DNA from: Lepus europaeus
Taxonomy: Eukaryota > Chordata > Mammalia > Lagomorpha > Leporidae
Assembly (NCBI RefSeq): GCF_033115175.1
Contig: NC_084827.1
Location: 175,585,401 to 175,649,400 of the forward strand
Reading direction: 5' to 3'
Length of the DNA: 64,000 nucleotides
The first letter of the stretch is position 1, and every line of letters begins with the position of its first letter. The notes under the pieces were generated by a model. It worked only from the letters and a program-made list of their open reading frames with translations. It was not told the origin of the DNA and did not search any database. The position numbers and the translations under genes are program-made. Shown here one piece after another: positions 11,131 through 20,929 of this stretch.

Positions 11131-11999
11131 GCATCACTTATTTACTTTGACTTCTGCATGTCAGACTTCTGGAAGGGCTCAGCCTGCCTTCTGTGATGTG
11201 TGGTGTTGACTGAGCTCGCTCAGAGATCCGCAGTGGTTGGCAGATGGGTGGAGGTTGGCTGGTCCACAGCCTGGCTCTTATCTGGGCACTGGCTGAGACG
11301 GTCAGCCAGGGCACCTGCTCCACGCGGCCTCTGCAGCAGGCCACTCTGTCTCTTTCACACCAGCTGGATTTCAAGACAGCAAAAGCGAAACTCGCAAGAC
11401 ATCAGGCACCATGTGGGCCGCCTTTCAGAGTCAAGGCGAATCACAGACCAGAGCGTTTACTCAAGGGACCGGGAAGTAAATTCCACCTCTCATGGGAGTC
11501 AAACTGTAAAGGGGTGTGTGAACTTGAACCCCCCCCACACACACCCCAGATTCACGTACCAAACCGCTGCTTGATGTCCCCTGGATGCCGGGAGCGCATC
11601 TCAAACCCACACAACGGCAGAGCCAACTCTGGCTTCCCTCCCCACAGCCTTCCCTTTCCACAGCCACCCACCCCGTGCACGCTACAGGCCCAAACCCCTG
11701 GCTGTCGTGGGCATCTGGGGAGTGAGCCAGCACGTCGAAGATTCTCTCTCTCTCTCTGTGCTTTTCAAATTAAATGAAAAATTACTTAATTTTTTAAAAA
11801 AGTGAGTCCCAGCAAGGAAGACATCGCAAAGAATTCATGAGTGCAACCAAGAAGGTGTTGGAGTGGAAAAACGCAGGCGAGTTCTGAGAACAGAGCTCAT
11901 GTTAGCACCCAAGAGCATCTTCTGTTTTTATGAAGATAAGTAAAATGCAAGCCTGTGTAAGGACGCGGGCAGGCTATTCAGAAAGAACTCTGTAACCAA
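11131..11999 (+). other. Intergenic with a CSINE 3' remnant
   Basis: Unique sequence. At about 11690-11790 there is a decayed C-repeat 3' half: 'ggctgtcgtgggcatctggg', 'gagtgagccagcacg', a CT run, and 'cttttcaaattaaatg'. Nothing gene-like. Confidence 0.55.
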
Positions 12000-12112
12000 C
12001 AGGAGAAAATATCCAAACCTCTCAGTAACCAGAGAAATGGAAATTAAAGCAACGTGACGCTCTCTCCACTTACCAAATAAGCAAGTGCTAAAGATAAAAG
12101 TGTGCTACCGGG
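12000..12112 (+). mobile_element. L1 ORF2 3' fragment
   Basis: 'ccagagaaatggaaattaaa' and 'gcaacgtgacgctctctcca' match the old-L1 ORF2 stretch 'tagggaaatgcaaatcaaaaccacaatgagataccact'. A short relic. Confidence 0.55.
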
Positions 12113-12129
12113 GCCTCTAAGCGTCCTTG

Positions 12130-12330
12130 GCTCAGCCAATTTCTCCTGAGCACCTGCCATGAGCCAGGCTTGCTGGCTTCCCACAGAGCACGGCAGTGGG
12201 AACCGAGGCAGCCCCGGCTCCTGGGGCAGAGGCGGAGTGCAGAGGCGGGAGGCAGAGCACGTGAGTGGGTCCCACATTTGTGAGCAATGCGATCTCGGCA
12301 GGGAGTGGGGAGACACCGCACGGTGCAGAG
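12130..12330 (+). repeat. L2-like fragment
   Basis: 'ctgagcacctgccatgagcc' then 'aggcttgc' resembles the L2 3' region motif 'ttgagcacctactatgtgccaggcactg'. It is highly diverged and the borders are estimates. Confidence 0.35.
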
Positions 12331-12490
12331 GCCAGGGAAGAAGAAGTAACCAGGAAACTCGGGAAACAACATCCCTGGCTGCAGGTGCGAAGGCAGGAGC
12401 AGGATCCTGCCTGACAGACGTGTGACAGAAAGAGGAGCGAACGGGTGGGGAGGAGAGAAGGCAGCAGTGAGGTCCAGAAGCCAGCAGAGG

Positions 12491-12828
12491 AGCCAGCGCT
12501 GTGGCTTAGAGGGTTAAGCAGCCGCCTGCAGTGCCGGCATCCCATACGGGTGCTGGTTCGAGTCCTGGTTGCTCCACTTCTGATCCAGCTCCTTGCTAAT
12601 GCACCTGGGAAAGCAGTAGAGGATGGCCCAAGTCCTTGGGCCCCTGCACCCGCGTGGGAGACCCAGAGGAAGCTCCTGGCTCCTGGCTTCGGATCGGCGC
12701 AGCTCCGGTTCTTGCAGCCATCTGGGGAGTGAACCAGGGGATGGAAGACCTCTCTTTCTATAACGCTGCCGCTCAGATAAATAAATAAATAAATGAAGAA
12801 GGAGGAGGAGGAGGAGAAGGAGCAGCAA
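12491..12828 (+). mobile_element. CSINE with target duplication
   Basis: Full + strand C repeat ending in (AAAT)n and an AAGG-rich tail. Direct repeats ccagcagagg flank it at 12481-12490 and 12829-12838. Confidence 0.93.
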
Positions 12829-12838
12829 CCAGCAGAGG

Positions 12839-13421
12839 CTTGATAGAGTCGAGTCTGGAACCCCGGACAGGCCTCTAGAGGTTATTCCAAAGGAAATGGG
12901 ATGCCAGGGCAGTTTGAGGCAGAGGCGGGCACGGCCCAGTTACGTTTCACAGTGCGCCCTCTGGCGGCTTCGTGGAGCACGATCTGGCCGGAGGCTCCTG
13001 AGATGGTCCCGGTGAGAGTCAGTGCTGGGGAGACCGGAGGCAGAGTGCGGAGCGCTCTGATATATTCAGTGTGGACAAAGAGACAAAGAGAGGAGACAAT
13101 GACTGCAAGGCTGGGCCTCACTGCCAGGCCAGGGCCGCCCTCGCTGCAAGGGGAAGGCTGGGGAAGGGGCGGTGCAGAACAGGAAAGACCTCGGTGGTGG
13201 GACTGTGCAGAGCCGCAGCTTTTCTGCAGGTTGTCAAAACGTGTCAGGTATTCTCGCGAGGCATGAGCTGTCACCGTCCACTGCTGCGAGGCTTCCTGGG
13301 TCAGTGACGAGCGTGGCCATCTAGCTGGGGTGCTACGTTCCCGTCTACAGCGCCTGGGGCTGGCAGGACTTCCAGATGAGAGCTCTTTGCAGGAAAGGCT
13401 TTGCATCAGTGTGGTTCCTTT
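12839..13421. other. Intergenic, nothing recognised
   Basis: GC-rich unique sequence with overlapping short open frames on both strands. No known domain or repeat was recognised. Confidence 0.4.
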
Positions 13422-13742
13422 TTGAAAAGACTTATTTATTTTATTTGAAAGAGCAACAGAGACAGAGAGGCAGAGACAGAGGAAGATAGAGAGATCTTCC
13501 ACCCCTGATTCAGTCTCCAAATGGCCACAGTGGCCGGTGCCAGGACAGTCTGGAACTCCAGCTGGGTCTTCCACGTGGTTGGCAGGGGCCCAAGTACTTG
13601 AGCCATCACCTGCTGCTCCCCAGGAGCATTAGCAGGGAGCTGGACTGGGAACAGAGCAGCAGAACTCAAATCAGCGCGCTGACCCTGGACGCTGGCACCT
13701 CGAGTGGTGGCTTACCCCACTGAGCCACAACACTGGCCCCTG
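13422..13742 (-). mobile_element. CSINE
   Basis: Antisense C repeat from 'aagacttatttattttattt' to the head 'ctgagccacaacactggccc'. Confidence 0.9.
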
Positions 13743-14079
13743 TATCAGTTTCACTCTCATACCTGCTTGCTTTAAACTGCCCAGGCACCACCCTGCTCCC
13801 AGTGCCCCACATGGATGCTTCATGCCCACCATCGCCGTGACCTGTGTGTGTGTGTGGCCTCCAGGCCCTGTAAGTAATAAAATCTTTGTTTCCACCTTGT
13901 GTCTCTCCTGATCATTAAGGAATGTGCCCCATCTGAAAGATTCTAAATTAAAACCCAGCTGACCCACCTGGAGCAACTTACTGCAGAAAAACAGCAAAAG
14001 AGGGAGCGAGAAGGGTGCGAGGCATCCAGGTAGCTTCATGTCTGTGAGAGCAAACATCGGGAGCGCCATCGATTCTTCA
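13743..14079. other. Intergenic, nothing recognised
   Basis: Contains a short (TG)n at about 13843. No gene evidence. Confidence 0.4.
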
Positions 14080-14240
14080 GATAAAATACGATGCACCAGC
14101 AGGTAGAACCCTATACACCCACTAAAAGAATTAGGATGTGTTTGATGATGTGGAAGGGGATACAGAGTATTTTGTGGAGTGACCAAAAAAAAATCAGGAA
14201 ATAGAGTAATCCCCCTTTTTTAAAATCAATTTTAAAGTGT
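14080..14240 (+). mobile_element. L1 3' end fragment
   Basis: 'acacccactaaaagaattag' then 'gatgtgtttgatgatgtgga' resembles old-L1 'cagccattaaaaagaatgag' and the following 3'-terminal sequence. The middle A run may be its decayed tail. Confidence 0.45.
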
Positions 14241-14707
14241 GCATACGCATGTAGGGGGGGCCAACCGCGTGCTGCCGGCGTGGCCAGCACATGGTTTGCC
14301 TGTTGAAGTCCCAGCCCCCAGGGCCTCAGAATGTGGGAAACAGGGCCACCGCAGACTCCCTCTGTTGCGATGAAGGCATTAGGGTGGGCCCTGGTGCGCT
14401 TGGGGAGGGGGAGGCTCGGCCACAGACCCACATACAAGCGGAAGTGAGGGGAAGAAGAGAGGGGAGTGCCTCTGCACACCCAGGACCACCCACAAACCTG
14501 CCCATGCCAAGCCAGCACCGGGCGGGCAGCAGGCTCTCCCACAGGGGCCTCTGAACTTGGACTTAAGGAGTTTCTGGTGTTTGAGCCACCCCAGGTGGTG
14601 CTCTGCTATGGCCACCCTGAGGACTCCCCGGATGATCTGAGCTGTGTCAGCCTTCCACACAATGTGTGTCATTTAGTCCTCAGAAAAACATTCACTTACA
14701 AGCGTTA
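14241..14707. other. Intergenic, weak MIR trace
   Basis: Unique GC-rich sequence. 'catttagtcctcagaaaaac' near 14670 may be an antisense MIR trace. No gene seen. Confidence 0.35.
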
Positions 14708-14999
14708 GGTCGGAGCAGGCATTTGGCCTCGTGGTTAGGCTGCCAGCCGGGACACCAGCATTCTGTACCAGAGTCTGGGCTTGAGTCCCTGCTCCACTCC
14801 CGATTCAGGCTTCCTGCCAGTGTGCAGGAGAGGACGGCTCCTGCAGCTGGGTCCCTGCCACCCCCGTGGGAGACCGGGACTGAGCTCCTAGCTCCTGACT
14901 TCCGCCTGGCCCAGCTGTTTCACACATCTGGGGAATGAACCAGCAGATCGGAAATCTCTCTCTCTCTCTCTCTCTCAATCTCTCTCTCCCCGTATCTTT
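14708..14999 (+). mobile_element. CSINE, older, first of a head-to-tail trio
   Basis: Diverged C-repeat head ('aggcatttggcctcgtggtt', 'gacaccagcattctgtacca'), body, CT run, and a tail into 'tttgaaataaatac'. The next SINE lies in this tail. Confidence 0.85.
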
Positions 15000-15010
15000 G
15001 AAATAAATAC

Positions 15011-15365
15011 AGCTGGCGCTGTGGCTCAACAGGCTAATCCTCCGCCTTGCGGCGCCAGCACACCAGGTTCTAGTCCTGGTCGGGGCACCGGATTCTATCC
15101 CGGTTGCCCCTCTTCCAGGCCAGCTCTCTGCTGTGGCCCGGGAGTGCAGTGAAGGATGGCCCAAGTGCTTGGGCCCTGCATCCCATGGGAGACCAGGATA
15201 AGCACCTGGCTCCTGTCATCGGATCAGCGCGGTGCGCCGGCTGCAGCGGCCATTGGAGGGTGAACCAACGGCAAAGGAAGACCTTTCTCTCTGTCTCTCT
15301 CTCTCACTGTCCACTCTGCCTGTCAATAAATAAATAAATAATAAAATTAAAAAATATTTAAAAAG
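15011..15365 (+). mobile_element. CSINE, young type, second of trio
   Basis: Near-consensus head 'ctggcgctgtggctcaacag' with the B-box-like 'ggttctagtcctggtcgggg'. The tail is (AAAT)n. The motif gaaataaatac occurs before it (15000-15010) and after the following SINE (15734-15744), consistent with a target duplication enclosing both. Confidence 0.9.
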
Positions 15366-15638
15366 GCCGGCGCCGTGGCTTAACAGGCTAATCCTCTGCC
15401 TTGCGGCGCCGGCACACCAGGTTCTAGTCCCGGTCAGGGCACCGGATTCTATCCCGGTTGCCCCTCTTCCAGGCCAGCTCTCTGCTATGGCCTGGGAAGG
15501 CAGTGGAGGATGGCCCAAGTGCTTGGGCCCTGCACCCGCATGGGAGACCAGGAGAAGCACCTGGCTCCTGGCTTCGGATCAGCGAGATGCGCCAGCTGCA
15601 GCAGCCATTGGAGGGTGAACCAACGGCAAAAAGGAAGA

Positions 15639-15670
<32 letters not shown>

Positions 15671-15733
15671 ACTATCCACTCTGCCTGTCAAAAAAAAAAA
15701 AGAAAAAGAAAAGAAAAAGAAAAAGAAAAAAAA
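15366..15733 (+). mobile_element. CSINE, young type, third of trio
   Basis: Near-identical to the preceding copy, starting ggccggcgccgtggcttaac and ending with an A-rich tail interspersed with G. It lies in the A-rich tail of the second copy. Confidence 0.93.
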
Positions 15734-15744
15734 GAAATAAATAC

Positions 15745-16377
15745 AAAATTTAAAAGTAACAATAAGAAGCCATGAGCTGGAGACAAAAATTTGCACACAG
15801 AGACGTCCATGAAAACGAGAGACATTTTGCCTTCTGCGGACGCCATGACCACAGATTGAGTGGCTTTAAACAACACCAACACGTTAGCTTTGGAGGGTTG
15901 TGGCCAACAATACCTCTCCTCGCCCCGTACCTGGTCTCCCAAGGTCACCATCTAGGTGTTGACTCTGGCCAGGAGGGCCAAGGGAAGGGCCTGGTGCTCA
16001 TTCCCGCGGTTGGTGGCGCTCAGTTCCGAGTGGGGCAGAGCTGAGGTCTCTGTTTCTTGCTGAGCGCACATTCCCGGCCACGTCGCCCCTCCCCTGCCTT
16101 GACACCATCCACTGCAGAAGTCCCCTTGCTCAAATCTCCCCAACTCCTGCTGCGATCCCTCTCCCTCTCACCAGAGAAGCTTCTCTTCTCTGAAGGGCTC
16201 CTGCATTGGACTGGACGCAGCCAGAGGACCGCTCCACAATTCCACACCTCAATTGCACCTGCAGAGGCCTTGCAATGAGACCACCGTTCAGTAGGAGGCC
16301 CGTGAGTGTCTCTGGAACCCGAGCAGGCACTGAAATTGCCTTCCCTGGGTGGGGGGGCCGGGAAGCAGACTTTGCAA
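15745..16377. other. Intergenic, nothing recognised
   Basis: Unique moderately GC-rich sequence. No exon or recognised repeat. Confidence 0.4.
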
Positions 16378-16557
16378 CAGGGTTTGCCAACCCTGGAGCT
16401 ACTGACAGTCCAGCCTGGACAACTCTGTCGTCGTGGGTACTGTCCTGGGCTCTGCTGGGTGTTCAGTAGCAGCTCCAGGCTCTGTGGTGGCTGCAAATGT
16501 CCCAGCGTGGCCAGATGTCCCACCTGGGGGAGACCCATACGCCCCCTGCTGAGAACA
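16378..16557. mobile_element. MER20 (hAT-Charlie) DNA transposon relic
   Basis: The order 'cagggtttgccaaccctgga', 'gctactgaca', 'tgtcgtcgtgggtactgtcc', 'tgggtgttcagtagcagc', 'ccagatgtcccacctggggg' and terminal 'gctgagaac' follows the MER20 consensus end to end. It is a non-autonomous eutherian element, diverged but almost complete. Confidence 0.75.
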
Positions 16558-17162
16558 CATGCACTCACACGGCGTGGTCCCTATTCTGCAAAACACGCTC
16601 AGCACCCACACACATGCCCGCATCTGGAGGGTAAAACACACTGGAGGAAAAATAACAAAGCATTAATTGTCCTCATCGTGGGTTCTGTCTTTAGAGTTGT
16701 TTTTCCCCTTTCTGCTTTTTCAAGTTTGAATAGATTTTTCTCTTCAGCATTATTTTACAAAGCAATTTCTTTCAATTTGGATAGATTTTCCAAACACGAA
16801 ATTTATGTCTTTATTTCCTAGGAGAAGTTTGACTTGGCGGCTACTCGCTGTTCTTCCAATGTTCTGTTGGATTTTGCACACACACCCCCACTCATAGCTG
16901 AAGTGGTGCTTTTCTCTTTCATGTGTCAGATTCGTGTCAGAATATATAATCTGTGCCTGAGATTAACTGACACATCAATAGAGTTAGCTGATCGTTTCTT
17001 TGAAAGAAAGCACCTGCTAAAGGATCCGGCTGCTCACAACCGTTTTTTGGAGATTTTTGCTCGAGACCCATAGTCTCCCTGATTACAAGGCCTTGTGAGT
17101 CTACTTCTCCAGTCCATTCTGGCTACTGAAACGTCTCCCCAGGCGTATCCATTTCAGAGTAT
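16558..17162. other. Intergenic, AT-rich second half
   Basis: No gene recognised. A 79-codon open frame at 16834 has no known match that I can name, and I do not call it. Confidence 0.4.
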
Positions 17163-17526
17163 CTGTCTGGGGAGGGCGCTGTGTCTCAGAGGGCTCAGCT
17201 GCTGCTTGGGGCGGCTGCATCCCCGATCAGAGCACCTGGTTCCAGTCCTGGTTCCTCTGCTCCCAATCCAGCTCCCTGCTAATGCACCTGGGATGCAGTG
17301 GCTGACGGCCCCTGGGCCCTGCCATCCACCCATGTCAGGGGCCAAGATGGAGTCCCAGGCTCCCGGCCTCAGCCTGGCCCAGCTTGGGCTGCTGTGGGCA
17401 CTTGGTGAGGAAGTCAGCAGATGGAAGCTTGCTCTCTCTCGCTCGCTCGCTCTCTCGCTCTCTCTCTTGCTCTCTCCGTCTCTCTGTCTCTCTCTCCCTG
17501 TCACTCTGCCTTACAGATAACTAAAT
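17163..17526 (+). mobile_element. CSINE split in its tail by the FTL retrocopy
   Basis: Older C repeat with a long CT run at 17429-17500, ending 'ctgccttacagataactaaa'. A tail-like 'agtaaatctttttaaaa' appears on the far side of the ferritin copy at about 18345-18362. The retrocopy therefore appears to have landed in the SINE tail. Confidence 0.8.
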
Positions 17527-18344
17527 TTTTTTTTTTTTTTTTTTGCAGCAAGAAACTTTATTTCTGTTTGGTCCCAGGTTTGGGAGAGGGTCCAGGGCTG
17601 TGAACAAGCTGCCTAGGGCTGGCAGGAGAGCGTGGGCAGACGCGCCGCCGCTGGCTCCCGGCGCCCCTAGTCGTGCTTGAGCGTAAGCCTCTCGAAGAGG
17701 TACTCGCCCAGCGAGGCCTGGGGGCCGCTCAGGCGGCGGATGTTGGTCAGGTGGTCGCCCATCTTCTTCAGGAGCTTCACCTCCTCGTCCAGGAAGTGGT
17801 TCTCCAGGAAGTCACAGAGGTGAGGGTCCGTGTGGGCGGAGCCCAAGGCATGAAGGTCCAGGAGGGCCTGGTTCAGGTTCTTCTCCAGGGCCAAGGCGCT
17901 TCCATGGCGTTGAGGGTCTTGCCCCACTCATCCCGGGACGGCTTCTGCACGTCCTGGAAGAGGGCGCGGCCTCCGCGCTGGGTTTGCCTCTTCAGGAGCC
18001 GCTCTCTCGCGCTTCTCCTCCGCCAACTCGCGGAAGAAGTGGCTCACGCCCTCCAGAGCCACATCGTCGCGGTCGGAATAGAAGCCCAGAGAGAGGTAGG
18101 TGCAGGTGGCCCGCAGGTGCAGATGGACCAGGTGGTTGACGGCAGCCTCCACCTCGGGGGAGGCCATGGTTGGCGACGGTGAGATGCCCACAGAACCGCG
18201 GTGGGCTGGTCCCAGAAGCAGGAGGTGGCCGAGAGGTGGTCCCGGAGCTTCTGACTGGAGAGGCGGTGGGAGGGCGGTCGAAGCCTCTGAGAGAGTCCCC
18301 GGGCAAGACACAGGTCCGCGGGTCTCCCGGCGCGTAGCTTCCAA
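17527..18344 (-). pseudogene. FTL: Ferritin light chain processed pseudogene
   Basis: This is an intronless copy of FTL mRNA, which encodes the cytosolic iron-storage subunit. On the + strand a T run (17527-17544) is the poly(A) tail, and 'aaactttatttctg' holds the AATAAA signal. The 3' frame 17667-17927 encodes the ferritin C-terminus ([43 protein letters not shown], stop). The 5' frame begins [23 protein letters not shown] at about 18168. The codons normally between the ATG and [10 protein letters not shown] are missing. Several small indels between about 17890 and 18010 put the two halves in different frames, so no full ferritin can be made. The 5' UTR is present and recognisable, but lacks the iron-responsive element near 18302. 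It is inserted in a CSINE tail. Confidence 0.95.
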
Positions 18345-18362
18345 CAAGTAAATCTTTTTAAA

Positions 18363-18749
18363 AAGAATATTGATTCCATAGAACTGTAAAAATACCTCGT
18401 AATTTGTCAAACCCACCATGTTAGTAGTTACATTATTCTTATCGTATCAGTATTCTTATTTAATAATTATATTTTTGAGGCTTGATTGATTTCTTCCGGA
18501 AGAATGGCCTCTTCAATACTTATCTGTTCTTCTGTTTTCCTATTTTCTCACTAATTTATGTCCTTTCTTCTGCCTTCTCCAGGTGAAACTGTGCTAACCG
18601 ATTCCCAATATTCATTTTCCCTTTCTTCTTTAGTAATAAAAACTCACTTCTCTGAGTTCATTGCTACCTAGTTTTAAAAAAAAAAAAATCCTCAACCTTC
18701 CCTGAATCCATCGAAATTCATTAGAATTTTTCCAGTTTGAGATCAGCCT
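18363..18749. other. AT-rich sequence, no gene
   Basis: Low-GC stretch between the ferritin copy and a SINE. It may be old L1, but I could not place it. Confidence 0.35.
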
Positions 18750-18760
18750 CTTTTCATGGT

Positions 18761-19114
18761 CTTTTTTTTTTTTTTTTTTTTTAAGATCGATTCACTTATT
18801 TGAAAGGCAGAGTTATAGAGAAAGGGAGAGACATAGAGAGCTCTATCTTCCATATCTTCCATCCACAGGTGCCCTCCCCAAATGCCTCCAACAGTGAGGG
18901 TGGGCCAGATCAAAGCCAGGAGCCAGAAACTCCATCCAGGTCTCCCATGTGGGTGTCGGGGACCCAAGGACTAGAACCATCATCTGCTGCCTCCCAGGGT
19001 GTGCGAGAACAGAACGCTGGCTAGGAAGCAGAGGCGGGACTTGAACCCCAGCAATCCCATATGGGATGCCCGTGCCCCAAACAGCAGCTTACCTGGTGAG
19101 CCATGTGCCTGCCC
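18761..19114 (-). mobile_element. CSINE with 11-bp target duplication
   Basis: Antisense C repeat with a long T run (poly(A) tail) at its left. Direct repeats cttttcatggt flank it at 18750-18760 and 19115-19125. Confidence 0.93.
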
Positions 19115-19125
19115 CTTTTCATGGT

Positions 19126-20686
19126 ATTTCCAGATAGGTAAATACATCGCTGTTTCCATCCTGCTTTCCTGCCTATGTACTGAGGAAGTCCTCACTCCAG
19201 ACTTCCTGTTCACCAAGGTTTCCTTCCAGAACTGTTATTTCTGCTTTGTTGAGATCTTTCGGCATCATTTCTTTTTTCCTTTAAAGCTCTCGGCAGTTCG
19301 AGGTGTTAGCTTTGCCCCATCAATTTTAGGAGGGTTCTTCCACTTGTCTGCAGAAATCTGTTAGGGTCTGATTGGATTTGCTTTGATTTGCAAGGGGACT
19401 GACATTTTCATTTTTTAAAATTATTCATTATTTGTTTATTTTAGACCTGACATTTTCATAAACTTCCCACCCAGGACCTGGCACACACACTCCATTCACT
19501 CAAGCTCCATTCCTTCCATAGAATTCTGTGCCTCTCTTTACGGAGGCGCTAAGACCGGTTGCTAGGAATGTGACATGGGCACCGATGTTGTGAGGGCAGG
19601 ACGGGCCTGTCACATTCCAACTGCGTCTTGCTGAAGGTGTGGCTCTCCGTCTCTCGCAGTGTGATGCCTGCAGACCTCAGGACACGGTCAGCCACAGTGC
19701 CACTGCTGGAAGCTGAACCAGCGGCCTGATCTTGGACTGGGCCCTCCAGAAAACCAGAGCAAACCTTTTTCTAAAGTTAGGCTGCCTCCGGCGTTTCATT
19801 ACAGTAACAATGTACTGTTTGTAACCAGTGCAAATCCCTAGGGCTCTATCCGCAGAGCAGGACATCACACCGATGCTCTTCAAAGATGCACTTTTCACCA
19901 AAACATCTCATGTCACAAACCCAGCGCTGAGGATCACTCCTAAGACCATGCACGAGGCTTGACGCCGAAATCGAACACCTATAGACGATTCTGAGCTGAC
20001 AAGGAGGGGCTTTGTCCTCGCTCTGTCCGCTCACCTCCGTCGCCAGCTCCCCGGTGGGACACAGCCGTCTCACCTCCTGTCTGGGACGTGGATATGCTCC
20101 ACACTGAGATGTCATTTGTGCCAGCGTGTTGGCAGCAGCAGATGGTGACAGTTCCACTGCGGACTGTCGGCAGAGCCATGTCACTCCCGCAGCAGGTGGC
20201 AGCATTGGGGTACACGCAGGAGCACCACACAGTCAGGAGAATGAACGGACTGCCGACATACTGCAGGGATGAACTCCCACACTCAACGTGTCGAGCTAAG
20301 AGCGCCAGGCAGAAAACAACACATCACGTGCATGTACACGTGTTTAAAAATAGGCAGAGTTCCCTCGGCGGGCAGGGAGTGAGCGCAGTGGCTACTCTTG
20401 GGTGCTAGGTGGAAGGAGGGAGGAGAGTGAGAGTCGGTTGTGGACCCAGGAACGCTTTTCTCTTGATCTGGGTACAGCACCTGCTGCTAACACAAAGGGG
20501 ATCTGTGAAGCCAATGAGGGCAGCCAACACCTCCTCAGAAGCAAGGGGAGGACCTCCTGGCTCAGCACTTCTCTCTCGGGCCTGGTGCTTGAGCCCTGCT
20601 CAGTAGGGCAGGAAAAAGCAAGAAAAGGTACAAAGGTGGAGGATAGGAAGTGAGAGGATCCTTGCTCTCAGAGGACATGCCCAGGT
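19126..20686. other. Upstream of ITM2C, mostly unassigned
   Basis: AT-rich to about 19500, then mixed. A weak old LTR-like piece is listed separately. A - strand open frame of 119 codons (19846-20205) has no recognisable domain and no exon context. Confidence 0.35.
19640..19815 (+). mobile_element. Possible ERVL-MaLR LTR fragment (fossil)
   Basis: 'gcctgatcttggactgggcc', 'ctccagaaaaccagagcaaa' and the following 'gtttcattacagtaac' resemble the 3' part of MLT1/MST-type MaLR LTRs. It is very old, a broken fragment only, with uncertain borders. Confidence 0.35.
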
Positions 20687-20929
20687 GTGTGGAAGACCCC
20701 AGGCATCTGTCGTCTAAAGTCTGTGTCTAATAACCGACAGCACTGGGGCTGCAGGGTGTGGTCCATGCACCTCCCCTCTGGTCCGGTCCAAACCAGATCC
20801 CCCTGCATCTCCAAAACGCCTCCCCCACCTCCCCATTCCCTGCCCGGGTCCGTCCGAGGCTGCTGGCTTCTTTCCTTCTTGATGGGTTTGTCGTCAAGCT
20901 TGCTTGGTTGTACAAGATCTGAGCCAAGA

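Noticed and set aside
15011-15110. tRNA gene (B-box-like ggttctagtcc)
   Set aside because: This is the tRNA-derived head of a CSINE; it lacks a full cloverleaf and continues into the SINE body.
19846-20205. 119-codon - frame upstream of ITM2C
   Set aside because: No recognisable domain and no start or splice context; could be chance or an unrecognised repeat.
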